Shown here: piece after piece, positions 15,296 through 23,852 of the stretch | Layout: every line of letters starts with the position of its first letter | How positions within the stretch are numbered: the first letter of the stretch is position 1 | Assembly: GCA_012842105.1 (NCBI GenBank) | Contig: DUTL01000088.1 | Span: 1 to 30,147, forward strand | Direction: 5' to 3' | Source: Candidatus Fermentithermobacillaceae bacterium | Lineage (GTDB): Bacteria; Bacillota; Sulfobacillia; Fermentithermobacillales; Fermentithermobacillaceae | Length of the DNA: 30,147 nt | Notes under the pieces: generated by a model | The model's input: the letters and a program-made list of their open reading frames with translations, nothing else | Databases searched by the model: none | What the model was told of the DNA's origin: nothing | Program-made: the position numbers and the translations under genes

Positions 15296-17551
15296 ATGAT
15301 TTACATCAGTAGGCTACTCAAGATCAAAAACAAGATCCTGATCATAGGACTCATATTGTCACTAGGCCCTACAATAATCCTGGGTTCGGCTCTTTACATG
15401 AGTACCAAGAAACACATGGAAGAAACCTCAGTTGCAGCCCTCAAAGCTTATGCAGAAGCCAAAACCCGTGAAATCAACGAGTACGTTGGCCGGCTCAGTG
15501 AAGTAGGGTATTTCGTTTCAACCCAGGACAGGTTAGTTCAAGCCCTAAACTCCCTGGCCTACGCCAACTACAACCTCGAGTCATGGAACTGGCTCAGCCA
15601 GGGCAAACCCAAAATTGAGGCTTTAGGACAGGAGGTCATCCAGGGAACCGGCTTTCACACATTCATGCTGGCCACGCCATCAGGAAATCTTGCGTACTCT
15701 ACCAATCCAGACGACATGCCAGGAACTGACTTGTCGGGCCTGGACTACGTAACAACAGCTCTTGAAGGCCGGCAAGCCTTTTCCCGTGTATTTCACTGCG
15801 AAGCAACCGGGAGCAACTGTATTGCCATTGTGATTCCTGTTACGAAACCCGAGAACCCTGAACACGTATTGGGAGCAGCGGGTTTCGCCTTTGCCGGGGA
15901 CCATCTTGCAGAGATCTTGCATACAGGTAGTGGCCAGCTTGGAAGTGGTGGAAACGCCTATCTCATAGATGAATATGCGAACCTACTCACTAATGTACTT
16001 GCAACCGCCGAAAGGCCCGCCCTAAATCAGAAGATTCAAGGATTACCCGGAAACTCTGTACTCGAAGCCATTTCGGCAAACAGGACTGATTTTTCCCAGT
16101 CAGAAACATACAAGGGCCACTCTGGCAAGGACGTAATCGGGAATGCTTCAGTAATTCAAATTGGCAACCGGGCTTACGGGCTTATCATTGAAGCAGATAA
16201 AAATGAAGTTTTTGCCTGCCTGGCCGGGTTGCGAAGATCAATCTTTCTCGTAACCGCCATTGTGATTGTAGCAGTTTTATTGATCTCAAATGGGTACACA
16301 CAATCATTGCTTGCCCCGATAAACAATGCGGTGGCCATGGTTAAAAAGCTTGCCGAAGGCGAAGGCGACCTCAGCCAAAGGTTGGAGATAGACGCTAAAG
16401 GTGAAATGGAGCAACTGGCAACCTGGTTCAACAAATTTCTGGACTACATATCAGAAATTGTGAAGAGCATCACCGTTACGTCAGATCACCTGGCCGCTAC
16501 CAGCCAAGAGTTATCCGCTACATCCGAGGAGTCAACAAGCATTGCCGAACAAATTGCAGAAACAGCCCATCAACTTGCCTCCGGCGCCGCAGAGCAAAGC
16601 GTGACTGCTGCAGACACGGCAGCGGCAGCAGAGAAGTTGTCCATGGCTGTGGAAAAAGTGGCCGTGGGGACACAGGCTCAACACGGGGCAGTGGATACTA
16701 TTGCAGTGGTCCTTTCGGAAACGAACAAGGTTTTCGCAGAGGTAATGCAGGCACTTGAAAATGTCCGAACAGTCGCAAGCGACAATACGACTGCGGCAGG
16801 CAGGGCTACCGAATCAATTCAGGTGCTTTCATCCAGCATGTCCAACATACAACAAGCCAACGAAAGTGCAGCTACACAGGTTTTTGAGCTCCATGACCTC
16901 TCCCAAAGCATAAGGCAAATAATATCTGTAATTGATGACATCGCTTCCCAGACCAACCTTTTGGCTCTCAATGCCGCAATCGAAGCAGCAAGGGCAGGAG
17001 AGCACGGAAGAGGGTTTGCAGTAGTGGCTGATGAAGTACGCAAACTTGCGGAAAGGTCACTTGCGGAAACAAAGAGCATAAGCGAGCTGATTAACAAAGT
17101 AGCATCGTCCATAGAACATACGGTTACCAGCATAGAGCAGAGCACTCAGGAAATACAAGAAGGCAGCGCAGTAGCCGAGGATGCAAACCAGGTGTTGGCT
17201 GAAATTGGCGCCGCCGCAACAGGTACCCAGCAAGAGGTGGGCAAATTGCTAAGTTCATTCGAGAAACTTAAGCAAGCCTCGGCCCAAACAGAATCAGCGG
17301 TGAATGACATAGCCGTTTACGCCGGCGAGAACCTGTCAGGCGTTGAGGAAATGGCTGTCAGTGCAGAAGAAGTCAAACGCCTCATTGAAAACGTAGCAGC
17401 TGTATCCCAGGAAAGTGCAGCAGCCATTGAACAAGTGGCAGCTTCGATCAGGGAGATGGCAGCAGCTACTGATCAGGTGTCTTCATCTGCGCAAGACCTT
17501 GCCGGACAGGCTGAAACGCTTCAGAGCATAGTAGGAAACTTCAGAATATAG
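15296..17551 (+). CDS. Methyl-accepting chemotaxis protein with Cache sensor and HAMP
   Basis: A chemoreceptor of about 751 residues. The ATG at 15296 gives a short basic N-terminus before the first membrane helix, but AAGGAG abuts it; an upstream TTG at 15218 would add 26 residues with a poor site, so the exact start is unsure. Order: TM1 (about 12-34), an extracellular dCache-like sensor of about 280 residues (including GNLAYSTNPDD, VLGAAGFAF and GSGGNAYLID), TM2 (about 314-335), HAMP (PINNAVAMVKKLAEGEGDLS), then a long cytoplasmic signalling coiled coil. The conserved hairpin tip SQTNLLALNAAIEAARAGE begins near residue 553. Gln/Glu-rich coiled-coil stretches on both sides probably include the methylation sites. 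It would control CheA, and thus flagellar or pilus motility; no che genes are in view. The ligand is unknown. Confidence 0.93.
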   Translation: MIYISRLLKIKNKILIIGLILSLGPTIILGSALYMSTKKHMEETSVAALKAYAEAKTREINEYVGRLSEVGYFVSTQDRLVQALNSLAYANYNLESWNWLSQGKPKIEALGQEVIQGTGFHTFMLATPSGNLAYSTNPDDMPGTDLSGLDYVTTALEGRQAFSRVFHCEATGSNCIAIVIPVTKPENPEHVLGAAGFAFAGDHLAEILHTGSGQLGSGGNAYLIDEYANLLTNVLATAERPALNQKIQGLPGNSVLEAISANRTDFSQSETYKGHSGKDVIGNASVIQIGNRAYGLIIEADKNEVFACLAGLRRSIFLVTAIVIVAVLLISNGYTQSLLAPINNAVAMVKKLAEGEGDLSQRLEIDAKGEMEQLATWFNKFLDYISEIVKSITVTSDHLAATSQELSATSEESTSIAEQIAETAHQLASGAAEQSVTAADTAAAAEKLSMAVEKVAVGTQAQHGAVDTIAVVLSETNKVFAEVMQALENVRTVASDNTTAAGRATESIQVLSSSMSNIQQANESAATQVFELHDLSQSIRQIISVIDDIASQTNLLALNAAIEAARAGEHGRGFAVVADEVRKLAERSLAETKSISELINKVASSIEHTVTSIEQSTQEIQEGSAVAEDANQVLAEIGAAATGTQQEVGKLLSSFEKLKQASAQTESAVNDIAVYAGENLSGVEEMAVSAEEVKRLIENVAAVSQESAAAIEQVAASIREMAAATDQVSSSAQDLAGQAETLQSIVGNFRI

Positions 17552-17578
17552 GCGGAACATGCTCACAGCCTGCTCACA

Positions 17579-17635
17579 CGCAATTTCTGATTGCGAGGTT
17601 CCCTGGTGGGCAAGAGACTGCAACGTCTCTTGCCC
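17579..17635. terminator. Paired hairpins after the chemoreceptor gene
   Basis: CGCAAT-ttctg-ATTGCG occupies 17579-17595. A perfect 11-bp stem, GGGCAAGAGAC at 17608-17618 and GTCTCTTGCCC at 17625-17635 with a TGCAAC loop, follows. They lie between convergent genes. The strong stem suggests a bidirectional terminator, although T-runs are weak. Confidence 0.65.
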
Positions 17636-17735
17636 CCTGATTCTAACACCGGCTTGGCCGCAGGGTACTCCAATGATATAGCAAGCCCGCGGGCGCATCT
17701 TCTTCAAGAAACTCGAAACCGGCCGGCCCAGGCTT

Positions 17736-19640
17736 CTACTCCCGGGTTTGCTGCCCATGCCTTACCACAAGCTCTTCCCAGTGCCTGTAAAGTTCCTCCA
17801 GTTTGGCGCGGACCAAGCCCCATTCCTTAACAGGTATCGGATCAGCCTGAGAGTAAGTATCAGGGTCTGCCAAAACAGATGCCAGTTCTTTTTCGCGCAC
17901 CTCTAGTTGGCTGATCCTGAATTCCAAAGCATCAATCTCTGCATCAAGTTCCCGTCCGACACTTTTCTCCCTTGCGGAAGTGGCCGGCTTAAAACCTGCA
18001 TTTCCAGGAATAGCACGGTTGCGTTTTGGTTGAAAGGTTTCTCGCGCAAGACCTTCTGCCGCTTCCCGGCTTTTTCTGAAAGCGGAATAGTTGCCTTCAA
18101 AAGCTTTGATCTTGCTGCCTTCGAAGTAGAAAACCTTGGTCGCGATCCGGTCTATGAAATACCTGTCATGGGATGCAAAAATGATAGTTCCTTCAAAGTC
18201 TGCCACAGCTTCTTCAAGGGCTTTTCTTGACGGTAGATCCAGATGGTTAGTAGGTTCGTCCAACAGCAAAACATTTGCATCTGACAATACCAACCCCACT
18301 AGGGCCAGCCTTGATTTCTCGCCTCCTGACAGATCCCCGATTCGCTTCTTAACATCGTCGCCTGAAAACAGAAACCTGCCCAATACATCCCGGGCTTCTC
18401 TGTCCGGTACACCAAGAGACCTAACTTCATCAAGTACCGTTCCCTCCGGCGAGGCAAACGCAAAATCCTGAGCGTAGTACGCTTTTCGTACACCTGCTCC
18501 CCACTTTACAAGCCCATCATAAGGTTCTATTTCCATAAGGCATTTGAGAAAAGTGGTTTTTCCGCATCCATTAGGGCCTACAAGTGCAATCCGCTCTCCT
18601 CGCAGCAAAAGAAGATCAAAACCGCTGAACAACGTACGTTCAAACCGCTTAGAGAGCCCTTTAAGAAGCAGCACTTCCCTGCCTGTGGCTCTGTGAGAGG
18701 TAAGCCTTAACCTTAGTTTTGCATGCTTTTTCGGTTTCTCTACCAGTTCCAGGCGTTCAAGCATTTTTTCCCTGCTCCTCGCCTGCCCCACTCTTCTTGC
18801 ATTAGCTTTCCATTTTCGGATGAACTGCTGAGTCCGCCTTATAAGTTCCTGTTGCTCTGCATATTGTTGTTCTTGAAGCCTGAGAGTTTCCTCCTTTTGG
18901 AGCATGTAGGATGAAAAATTGCCGCGGTAGGAAGTCACCGTCCCGCTCTCAATTTCCCAGATTCTATCCACAAGGGTATCGAGAAAGCGCCTATCATGGG
19001 AGACGATCACAATGGCTCCAGGATAACGGCTTAGATATGATTCCAGCCATTCTACCCCGTCAATGTCCAAATGGTTGGTGGGTTCGTCAAGCAGCAATAC
19101 ACCGGGCTGTGAAATCAGCAACTTCGCCAGGTTCAGCCTCACTTTTTGCCCGCCGCTCAGATCCCTTGCCATATGGAACCATGTATCGTTAGCGAAACCA
19201 AGCCCGGCCAGGATGGCTGCTACCTCGTGTTCAAGATCGTAGCCGTTCAAGGCTTCAAATCTGCTTTGAGCTCTGGCATATTCTCTAAGAAGTTTCTGTG
19301 TGCCTGCACTATCCGAAGCCATCTTGATTTCAAGTTCCCTCATCCTTGAGGCTGCTTGAAGCACTTCAGGTTTTCCTGCCATAGCTTCGTCAAAAACAGT
19401 AGAGGTGTAATCAGGAAGTCCCTGTGAAAGATAGCCCAGGCTGACACCGGAAGCTTTGTGGATCTTGCCTGAATCAGGTTCCAATTCGCCTGCAATGACC
19501 CGCAACAGGGTGGTTTTTCCTTCCCCGTTGCGCCCCACTATGCCAATCCGGCCTGCCTCAGGCACTGAAAGATTAACTGAGGAAAATATGGAGCGGGCGC
19601 CCAGATACCGGGAAACATCGCTTATTTGGATAAGAGCCAT
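17736..19640 (-). CDS. ABC-F family ATPase (ribosome-associated, Uup/YdiF-like)
   Basis: About 634 residues with two fused ATP-binding domains and no membrane segments, which defines ABC-F proteins; these act on ribosomes in translation control or antibiotic protection. I chose the ATG at 19640 because GGGAGG lies 9 bases upstream; a start 8 codons earlier is less likely. Walker A is at 36-43 (GRNGEGKT) and 355-362 (GPNGCGKT), signatures LSGGQ at 161 and LSGGE at 437, and Walker B LLLDEPTNHLD in both halves. The interdomain linker (about 240-320) is charged and helical, and the C-terminus (about 560-634) is a coiled coil as in Uup/YdiF. Nothing marks it as a resistance factor; a housekeeping translation role is more likely. 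Confidence 0.92.
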   Translation of the reverse strand: MALIQISDVSRYLGARSIFSSVNLSVPEAGRIGIVGRNGEGKTTLLRVIAGELEPDSGKIHKASGVSLGYLSQGLPDYTSTVFDEAMAGKPEVLQAASRMRELEIKMASDSAGTQKLLREYARAQSRFEALNGYDLEHEVAAILAGLGFANDTWFHMARDLSGGQKVRLNLAKLLISQPGVLLLDEPTNHLDIDGVEWLESYLSRYPGAIVIVSHDRRFLDTLVDRIWEIESGTVTSYRGNFSSYMLQKEETLRLQEQQYAEQQELIRRTQQFIRKWKANARRVGQARSREKMLERLELVEKPKKHAKLRLRLTSHRATGREVLLLKGLSKRFERTLFSGFDLLLLRGERIALVGPNGCGKTTFLKCLMEIEPYDGLVKWGAGVRKAYYAQDFAFASPEGTVLDEVRSLGVPDREARDVLGRFLFSGDDVKKRIGDLSGGEKSRLALVGLVLSDANVLLLDEPTNHLDLPSRKALEEAVADFEGTIIFASHDRYFIDRIATKVFYFEGSKIKAFEGNYSAFRKSREAAEGLARETFQPKRNRAIPGNAGFKPATSAREKSVGRELDAEIDALEFRISQLEVREKELASVLADPDTYSQADPIPVKEWGLVRAKLEELYRHWEELVVRHGQQTRE

Positions 19641-19932
19641 CTCAGAAAACCTCCCTGGGAACATGTGTTCGTAGTTGAGGGCGTACTGCGTCCGGTGGCA
19701 GTCAAATCCGCATCATGTAGCCCTGCAAACTTGCCATCCAGGTAAGGCTCCTTTCCCAAACTCTGAAATGTAGGATTCTTCGTGAAAGTGCTTTTTGATA
19801 GTACCATCTCAGCGGCAGGTGAGTCAATCCGTTGCACAAGAGGCCGCTCGCCAGAATCACTATCCATAGAGACCCGTCGTACAAGCTGCCGCAGACACAT
19901 AAGGCCGAATCAGCCTCAATATCTGCAGTTAG
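19641..19932. other. Intergenic region upstream of the ABC-F gene
   Basis: A 292-base stretch between two minus-strand genes. It must carry the ABC-F 5' leader and GGGAGG at 19650-19655. I see no convincing promoter, hairpin or small gene; open frames here lack ribosome binding sites and recognisable composition. Confidence 0.5.
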
Positions 19933-20766
19933 TCATTGCGGCCTCCGTGCCGGTGTCTCGAACCTTTGTAGTTCTTGCCGTACTACCTTCAAATCCTCAA
20001 GGAACTTATCTGCTTCGCGCCGTACGTGATCTGCCAGGAGAGGTGAAGGAATAGCGCTTAGCATTCTGCATTGAAGAAGCAATTCATAGGCCTGAGCTTT
20101 CACATCACGCAATTGGCGAACAAGCTCCATAACCTCATCGGTGAATCTGATGACGGTGTTGAAGTAATCCGGATTAGACTCTGACATGGACCGGAGATCC
20201 CTGGCTGTATCCAGTGCACCGGAGAAGCGAATTCTCATGGCTTCCAGAGTCCGTAGCAAAACTCGCTCTGACGGATCTAAGAGGTGCTGGATAAACTCAA
20301 TATGCTCTTTCATGATACGCAGCCAGAACACCTCAGTTCCCATCAACTGGGTAAGCAAATGGCGGCCCGGTGATGTCAATCTACCAGTTTCCAGCAATCG
20401 CAGGAAGCGCACAGCTTCTCTTCGGATATGATCGATAAGAAGTGGGAACATATTTGCATGAATCTCACACTGAATCAGCATTCGCAAGATTCGCTCTTTG
20501 AACTCAACAAGATCCGTCACAGCAATTCTGATTTCCTGAACCAGCCTCGAATCCAGATTCCTGCGGGCCATCAGTACATCTTCAAGCGCCGAGAGTTCCT
20601 CAAAAAAACCTTGGGCTTCGCTGATTAAATCCAGCCGGTCACATGGCAATCCCAGTCTTATGAAGAGCGAATGCTCCTTGAATATTCTTATCCAAAAGCG
20701 GCTCTCCTGTAGAAGATCAATCCTCTGATCACGTAAGAAACCTGTATCAGGCTTACCCTCAAACAT
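19933..20766 (-). CDS. DUF2935-family helical protein, duplicated ferritin-like repeat
   Basis: A 277-residue, all-helical, soluble protein with an internal duplication. Repeat 1 has E21-x2-FWIRIFKEH (to H32), E90, E101-x-H103 and DHIRREA around H113. Repeat 2 has E145-x-FWLRIMKEH (to H155), E211 and DHVRREA around H247. The regularly placed Glu and His in the two bundles look like ligands of a metal centre, as in ferritin-like folds; I recall DUF2935 (PF11155) having this pattern, with a Bacillus structure described as a putative spore coat protein. The function is not established. A consensus promoter lies directly upstream, and the divergent neighbour is a cysteine-cluster protein. The gap of about 290 bases to the ABC-F gene suggests separate expression. 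Confidence 0.78.
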   Translation of the reverse strand: MFEGKPDTGFLRDQRIDLLQESRFWIRIFKEHSLFIRLGLPCDRLDLISEAQGFFEELSALEDVLMARRNLDSRLVQEIRIAVTDLVEFKERILRMLIQCEIHANMFPLLIDHIRREAVRFLRLLETGRLTSPGRHLLTQLMGTEVFWLRIMKEHIEFIQHLLDPSERVLLRTLEAMRIRFSGALDTARDLRSMSESNPDYFNTVIRFTDEVMELVRQLRDVKAQAYELLLQCRMLSAIPSPLLADHVRREADKFLEDLKVVRQELQRFETPARRPQ

Positions 20767-20798
20767 GGCAGGGCCCCCTTTTTAGACCTAATCTTTCC

Positions 20799-20828
20799 AT
20801 TATATGAGGCGGCTGAATGTTATGTTAA
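20799..20828 (-). promoter_or_regulatory. Sigma-A-type promoter of the DUF2935 gene
   Basis: On the minus strand, TTAACA (20823-20828, 5 of 6 to consensus) and TATAAT (20799-20804, perfect) are separated by 18 bases. The -10 lies 32 bases before the ATG at 20766, leaving a short leader with AAGGGGG as ribosome binding site. Confidence 0.75.
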
Positions 20829-20994
20829 CTTAGCGGGATGATGCGGGGCATGCTGCTCCACGATTTACATGATATTATGATAACAGTCTGATTTCCTGAT
20901 ACGCATGTCCATCCGCTTTCACATCTCTGTGCTGCAATATTGCCATATGGTGAAAGTGAGCCCGGATCAATATCCTGACAAGTGACAGAGCGCC

Positions 20995-21000
20995 TATAAT
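20995..21000 (+). promoter_or_regulatory. -10 element of the cysteine-cluster gene
   Basis: A perfect TATAAT lies 21 bases before the GTG at 21022. The nearest -35-like sequence is CTGACA at 20975-20980, only 14 bases away, so the promoter is probable but its -35 is uncertain. The rest of the 255-base divergent gap (20767-21021) contains no gene. Confidence 0.5.
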
Positions 21001-21021
21001 TCTTGACTAAGGGGTAGGTTA

Positions 21022-21618
21022 GTGAAAACAGCCGGCAGCAGAAACCATTTACCAAAAGGCCTCGTGCCTTCGGCCTTGTCAAAACAAGAGTTTCAGAAAG
21101 TGTACTCACTCCTTGACGTGCACCCCCTGAAGTTTGACTGCGGAATTCTTTGCGCTTCACTGTGCTGCCAGGAGTATGAACCCGGGGTTGGAATGTACCT
21201 TTTGCCTGGGGAAGAACAGATGTTTACTTGCGAAGAGCCCTGGCTAAAATGGAAGTTCGTAAGAGCACAAGATCACAATTTCCCTCCTGATTGGAAGGGC
21301 AAAGTCGCCTTCGTTACCTGTAATGCCACGTGCCCCAGGGATAAGCGGCCAATTCAATGCAGGACTTTTCCCCTAATGCCCTACCTTACCCCTGAAGGCG
21401 ATCTCCAGGTAAGGCTCGACGTACTGTCGGGGGTCCTGATATGTCCAATGATAAAAGAACCTGATAAGTACCCGGCAAGGCCAGAATTCTATACAGCTGC
21501 CTTATCTGCATGGAAAGTCTTGACAAAGGATCCCCTCATACGCAGCGACGTGTGGCACCTATCGAGACAGCTCGATGAGGATGAGTCTTCCATATGGAGA
21601 AGCCTTCTACTGCGCTAA
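21022..21618 (+). CDS. YkgJ-like cysteine-cluster protein (putative Zn/Fe-chelating)
   Basis: A 198-residue soluble protein starting with GTG after AAGGGGTAGG. It contains FDCGILCASLCC (C40, C44, C48, C49), C70, then C100-x3-C104-x8-C113 in the phrase RPIQCRTFPLMPY, and C141. The CxxxCxxxCC start and the RPxxCRxFP motif are characteristic of the CxxCxxCC/YkgJ family (PF03692), thought to bind zinc or an iron-sulfur cluster; the molecular role is unknown. The spacing of the first cysteines (x3, x3) differs from the canonical x2, x2. It stands alone between divergent promoters and rubrerythrin. The family call is moderately sure. Confidence 0.72.
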   Translation: MKTAGSRNHLPKGLVPSALSKQEFQKVYSLLDVHPLKFDCGILCASLCCQEYEPGVGMYLLPGEEQMFTCEEPWLKWKFVRAQDHNFPPDWKGKVAFVTCNATCPRDKRPIQCRTFPLMPYLTPEGDLQVRLDVLSGVLICPMIKEPDKYPARPEFYTAALSAWKVLTKDPLIRSDVWHLSRQLDEDESSIWRSLLLR

Positions 21619-21859
21619 CCCCGGCCTAAAACTCCAAGTGGATTTCCTTGCCTGTATTTCCTTAAAGCAAACCGGCATTGAACATCCACATATTGACATG
21701 CCCGGCAAGATTCAAGCACACAAAACCGGTCCGTTACTGTAAATTTCGCCCTAAGCGCTGGTTGTCCTTCCATTCGTTTGATTCTTAGTGCATAATTTGG
21801 ATAGAACATGGATGATATTGAAGTTGTACGTGAACATTCATTTGTGAGGAGTGAAGCCA

Positions 21860-22396
21860 TTGAAGGAACTCAAAGGGACTCAAACCGAGAAGAACTTACT
21901 GGCTGCATTTGCAGGGGAATCTCAGGCCCGTAACAAGTATAGCTATTTTGCCGGCGTGGCCAGAAGAGAAGGGTACCATCAGATTGCTGCAATTTTCGAG
22001 GAAACCGCTGACAACGAGAAAGAACACGCCAAAGTCTGGGCGAAGCTTTTAGGGTTCATCAAGAACACAGAGAAGAACCTGGAAGATGCTGCACAAGGCG
22101 AAAACCATGAGTGGACGACAATGTACAAGGACTTCGCTGAAACTGCCGACAAGGAAGGTTTTGGTGATATCGCCACACTATTCCGTGAAGTAGCGGAAGT
22201 GGAAGAGGCTCACGAAAAACGCTATAGAAAACTTCTGGAGCGAGTGACGTCAGGTACTGTGTTCAGCCGGCCCGAACCCATTAAATGGCATTGCAGGAAT
22301 TGCGGTTACATACATGAAGGAACTGAAGCTCCCGAGGTTTGCCCGGCTTGCGCCCACCCAAAGAGCTTCTATCAGCCCCTGGCAGAAAACTATTAG
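21860..22396 (+). CDS. rbr: Rubrerythrin
   Basis: 178 residues. The TTG at 21860 is 8 bases after GAGGAG and gives the usual N-terminus MKELKGTQTEKNLLAAF; the GTG at 21851 overlaps the binding site. The N-terminal four-helix bundle has E20, E53-x2-H56, E94 and E115-x2-H118, the diiron ligands of rubrerythrins. The C-terminal rubredoxin-like domain has C145-x2-C148 and C161-x2-C164 for one iron. The enzyme reduces hydrogen peroxide with electrons from rubredoxin or NADH systems and protects anaerobes from oxygen. No clear PerR box is visible in the 240 bases upstream, where I also find no gene. A strong terminator follows. Confidence 0.96.
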   Translation: MKELKGTQTEKNLLAAFAGESQARNKYSYFAGVARREGYHQIAAIFEETADNEKEHAKVWAKLLGFIKNTEKNLEDAAQGENHEWTTMYKDFAETADKEGFGDIATLFREVAEVEEAHEKRYRKLLERVTSGTVFSRPEPIKWHCRNCGYIHEGTEAPEVCPACAHPKSFYQPLAENY

Positions 22397-22422
22397 GCTG
22401 CATAGCCCTGCCGGAAAATTTC

Positions 22423-22451
22423 AGGAGGACACCTTCCAGGCGTGTCCTCCT
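22423..22451. terminator. Bidirectional rho-independent terminator
   Basis: A perfect 10-bp stem, AGGAGGACAC at 22423-22432 and GTGTCCTCCT at 22442-22451, with a 9-base loop. On the plus strand it is followed by GTTTCGTCCTTCTT, and on the minus strand by GAAATTTT. It lies 27 bases after the rubrerythrin stop and 75 bases past the end of the Tad operon, so it probably serves both. Confidence 0.85.
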
Positions 22452-22525
22452 GTTTCGTCCTTCTTGGCAAGGCACCTGACGCCAGCCTGGGCCGTCAAGG
22501 CCCCTTCATCACGGCACATACCTCT

Positions 22526-23068
22526 CTACCATTTGGTACGTTCAACAACTGATGATTCTGAGATGATGGTAATTGTTATTCCATTTCCAAGGCCAGGTAC
22601 CCACCTGAGAAAGTATGTGTGTACAACCACATCTGCCTGAACGGTAACTGCAGGTTCGCAGTTTGGCATGTTACTCACTGTCGCCCTCAGGTTCACTTCC
22701 TGAAACATGCTTTCCATGCTCTCCAAGTTCTTCTCCACATACTCAATAGCCTTTGCCCTACCCCGGTTTTCATCTATGGAAACAGTCCCTTTGGCAAGCA
22801 AATCCCAGTCCAGTTCCTGGCACCCTGCAAGAGCGCCTAAGTCGCACGCAGCCTGCACCAACCGCCTGGCCGAAAACAGCACGCCCAAATCTGCAACAAT
22901 TCCAATGCTTAGCACTGCCACGGGCAGAAACAATATTACCAGGGCGATGGCCCCGCCTCTCTGGGAGTTTGCAGTTTGCCACAGCTCGCACATGCTTAAT
23001 TTGCAGCGGGCCAGGCGAGGCCGGGAATGCTTCGTCTGTGGAAATACCTTACCTGGGAACAAATTCAC
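22526..23068 (-). CDS. TadG-like pilus assembly protein
   Basis: A 180-residue protein with one N-terminal membrane helix at about 40-62 after a basic stretch, in the phrase QRGGAIALVILFLPVAVLSIG. This is followed by ADLGVLFSARRLVQAACDLGALAG, typical of TadE/TadG-like Flp-pilus proteins, and an extracytoplasmic domain with a beta-rich end. Unlike the two upstream genes it lacks a Glu at +5 after a Gly, so it is probably not a processed prepilin. The GTG start overlaps the tadE stop by 20 bases, with AAGGCGGTG upstream; a later ATG at residue 26 lacks a binding site. It is the last gene of the Tad operon and shorter than full TadG, with no von Willebrand domain. Confidence 0.78.
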   Translation of the reverse strand: MNLFPGKVFPQTKHSRPRLARCKLSMCELWQTANSQRGGAIALVILFLPVAVLSIGIVADLGVLFSARRLVQAACDLGALAGCQELDWDLLAKGTVSIDENRGRAKAIEYVEKNLESMESMFQEVNLRATVSNMPNCEPAVTVQADVVVHTYFLRWVPGLGNGITITIISESSVVERTKW

Positions 23069-23498
23069 TGCGTGTCACCGCCTTTGCCCTAAGTGTAACG
23101 GTAGTGCCTGAAACAACAGAGACCACAGGCGACTTCACAGGGTAATCATACGATAACCTGACGCTTATATCCGTACCATAAATGGCCTGTCTGGGAGTGA
23201 TGTTGATATCTATCCTGTCCGGCTCAAGCCCTGTGGATTCAATAACCGCGGTAACCCGCTGTTTTGCCTTGCCTACATAACCTCCCTCAACCGCACATAT
23301 TCTTGCGATTTCCCTAGCTGCAGATGCAAGCGCCAATTTCGCATTCAACACAAGCCCCAGTTCAAGTATGGCAAACAAGATCAGGATCAGCACAAATAAG
23401 ACTATGGCGAACTCTGCTATGGCTTGTCCGGCTTCAGGCGATAATTCTTCCGGCGTTTCCTGGGTTGCCTTGCCCATTGCTTTTTTCGAATTGGCCAA
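23049..23498 (-). CDS. tadE: TadE-like minor pilin
   Basis: 149 residues, TTG start with GGAGGTG upstream. Residues 21-50 read PEAGQAIAEFAIVLFVLIL and on: G24 followed by Glu at +5 (E29) and a hydrophobic stretch match a class III/TadE prepilin cleavage site. The downstream segment KLALASAAREIARICAVEGG is the usual TadE continuation. Minor pilins of this type help initiate or tether the pilus and need a prepilin peptidase, which is not encoded here. It lies 20 bases after flp and overlaps the tadG-like gene. Confidence 0.85.
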   Translation of the reverse strand: MANSKKAMGKATQETPEELSPEAGQAIAEFAIVLFVLILILFAILELGLVLNAKLALASAAREIARICAVEGGYVGKAKQRVTAVIESTGLEPDRIDINITPRQAIYGTDISVRLSYDYPVKSPVVSVVSGTTVTLRAKAVTRSEFVPR

Positions 23499-23518
23499 TT
23501 AAGCACCTCCGGGCCAAG

Positions 23519-23746
23519 CTAGTTAGTAGGGCTGCTTTGTATTTTGCCTATTATCTCCACCAATTTTTCTTTGAGCGCCGCAGTAAGCTGCCCCAAGACC
23601 AGAATCAACGAAACTACAACAACCGCCAGCAAGATTGCATATTCGGCGATTGTTGCGCCCTCTTCTTTGCTGATGAACCTATTAAACCAGCCTGCAAGCT
23701 TTTGCCTGAGACTCCATGCCTTTATATACAACTCAAACATTCTCAT
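23519..23746 (-). CDS. flp: Flp-type major pilin
   Basis: A 75-residue prepilin. The ATG (or the ATG two codons later) follows GGAGGAGTGG. A leader of about 30 residues, some of it basic, ends in KEEG; cleavage after G30 would leave ATIAEYAILLAVVVV with Glu at +5 (E35), as in Flp pilins. The mature form is about 45 residues, mostly a single hydrophobic helix with a short polar tail. It should polymerise into the Tad pilus fibre at the cell surface. The position between tadC and tadE is unusual, since flp often leads the operon. A 106-base gap precedes it and might hold its own promoter. Confidence 0.88.
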   Translation of the reverse strand: MRMFELYIKAWSLRQKLAGWFNRFISKEEGATIAEYAILLAVVVVSLILVLGQLTAALKEKLVEIIGKIQSSPTN

Positions 23747-23852
23747 CCACTCCTCCGCTGTATTGCGATTGTATCCAGAAGGCGAGGAAATACTCTGTAC
23801 CCTGGAATCAGATCACTTTTCCGTAATATGGCTTTGCCTGGCATACTCTCAG

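Noticed and set aside
19702..19884. Possible 60-residue membrane peptide on the minus strand
   Set aside because: No ribosome binding site precedes it, it overlaps another frame of equal quality, and no family resemblance is visible.
20868..20884. Fur-like box between the DUF2935 and cysteine-cluster genes
   Set aside because: The ATGATATTATGATAA-type sequence is only loosely palindromic and does not overlap either promoter closely enough to claim.
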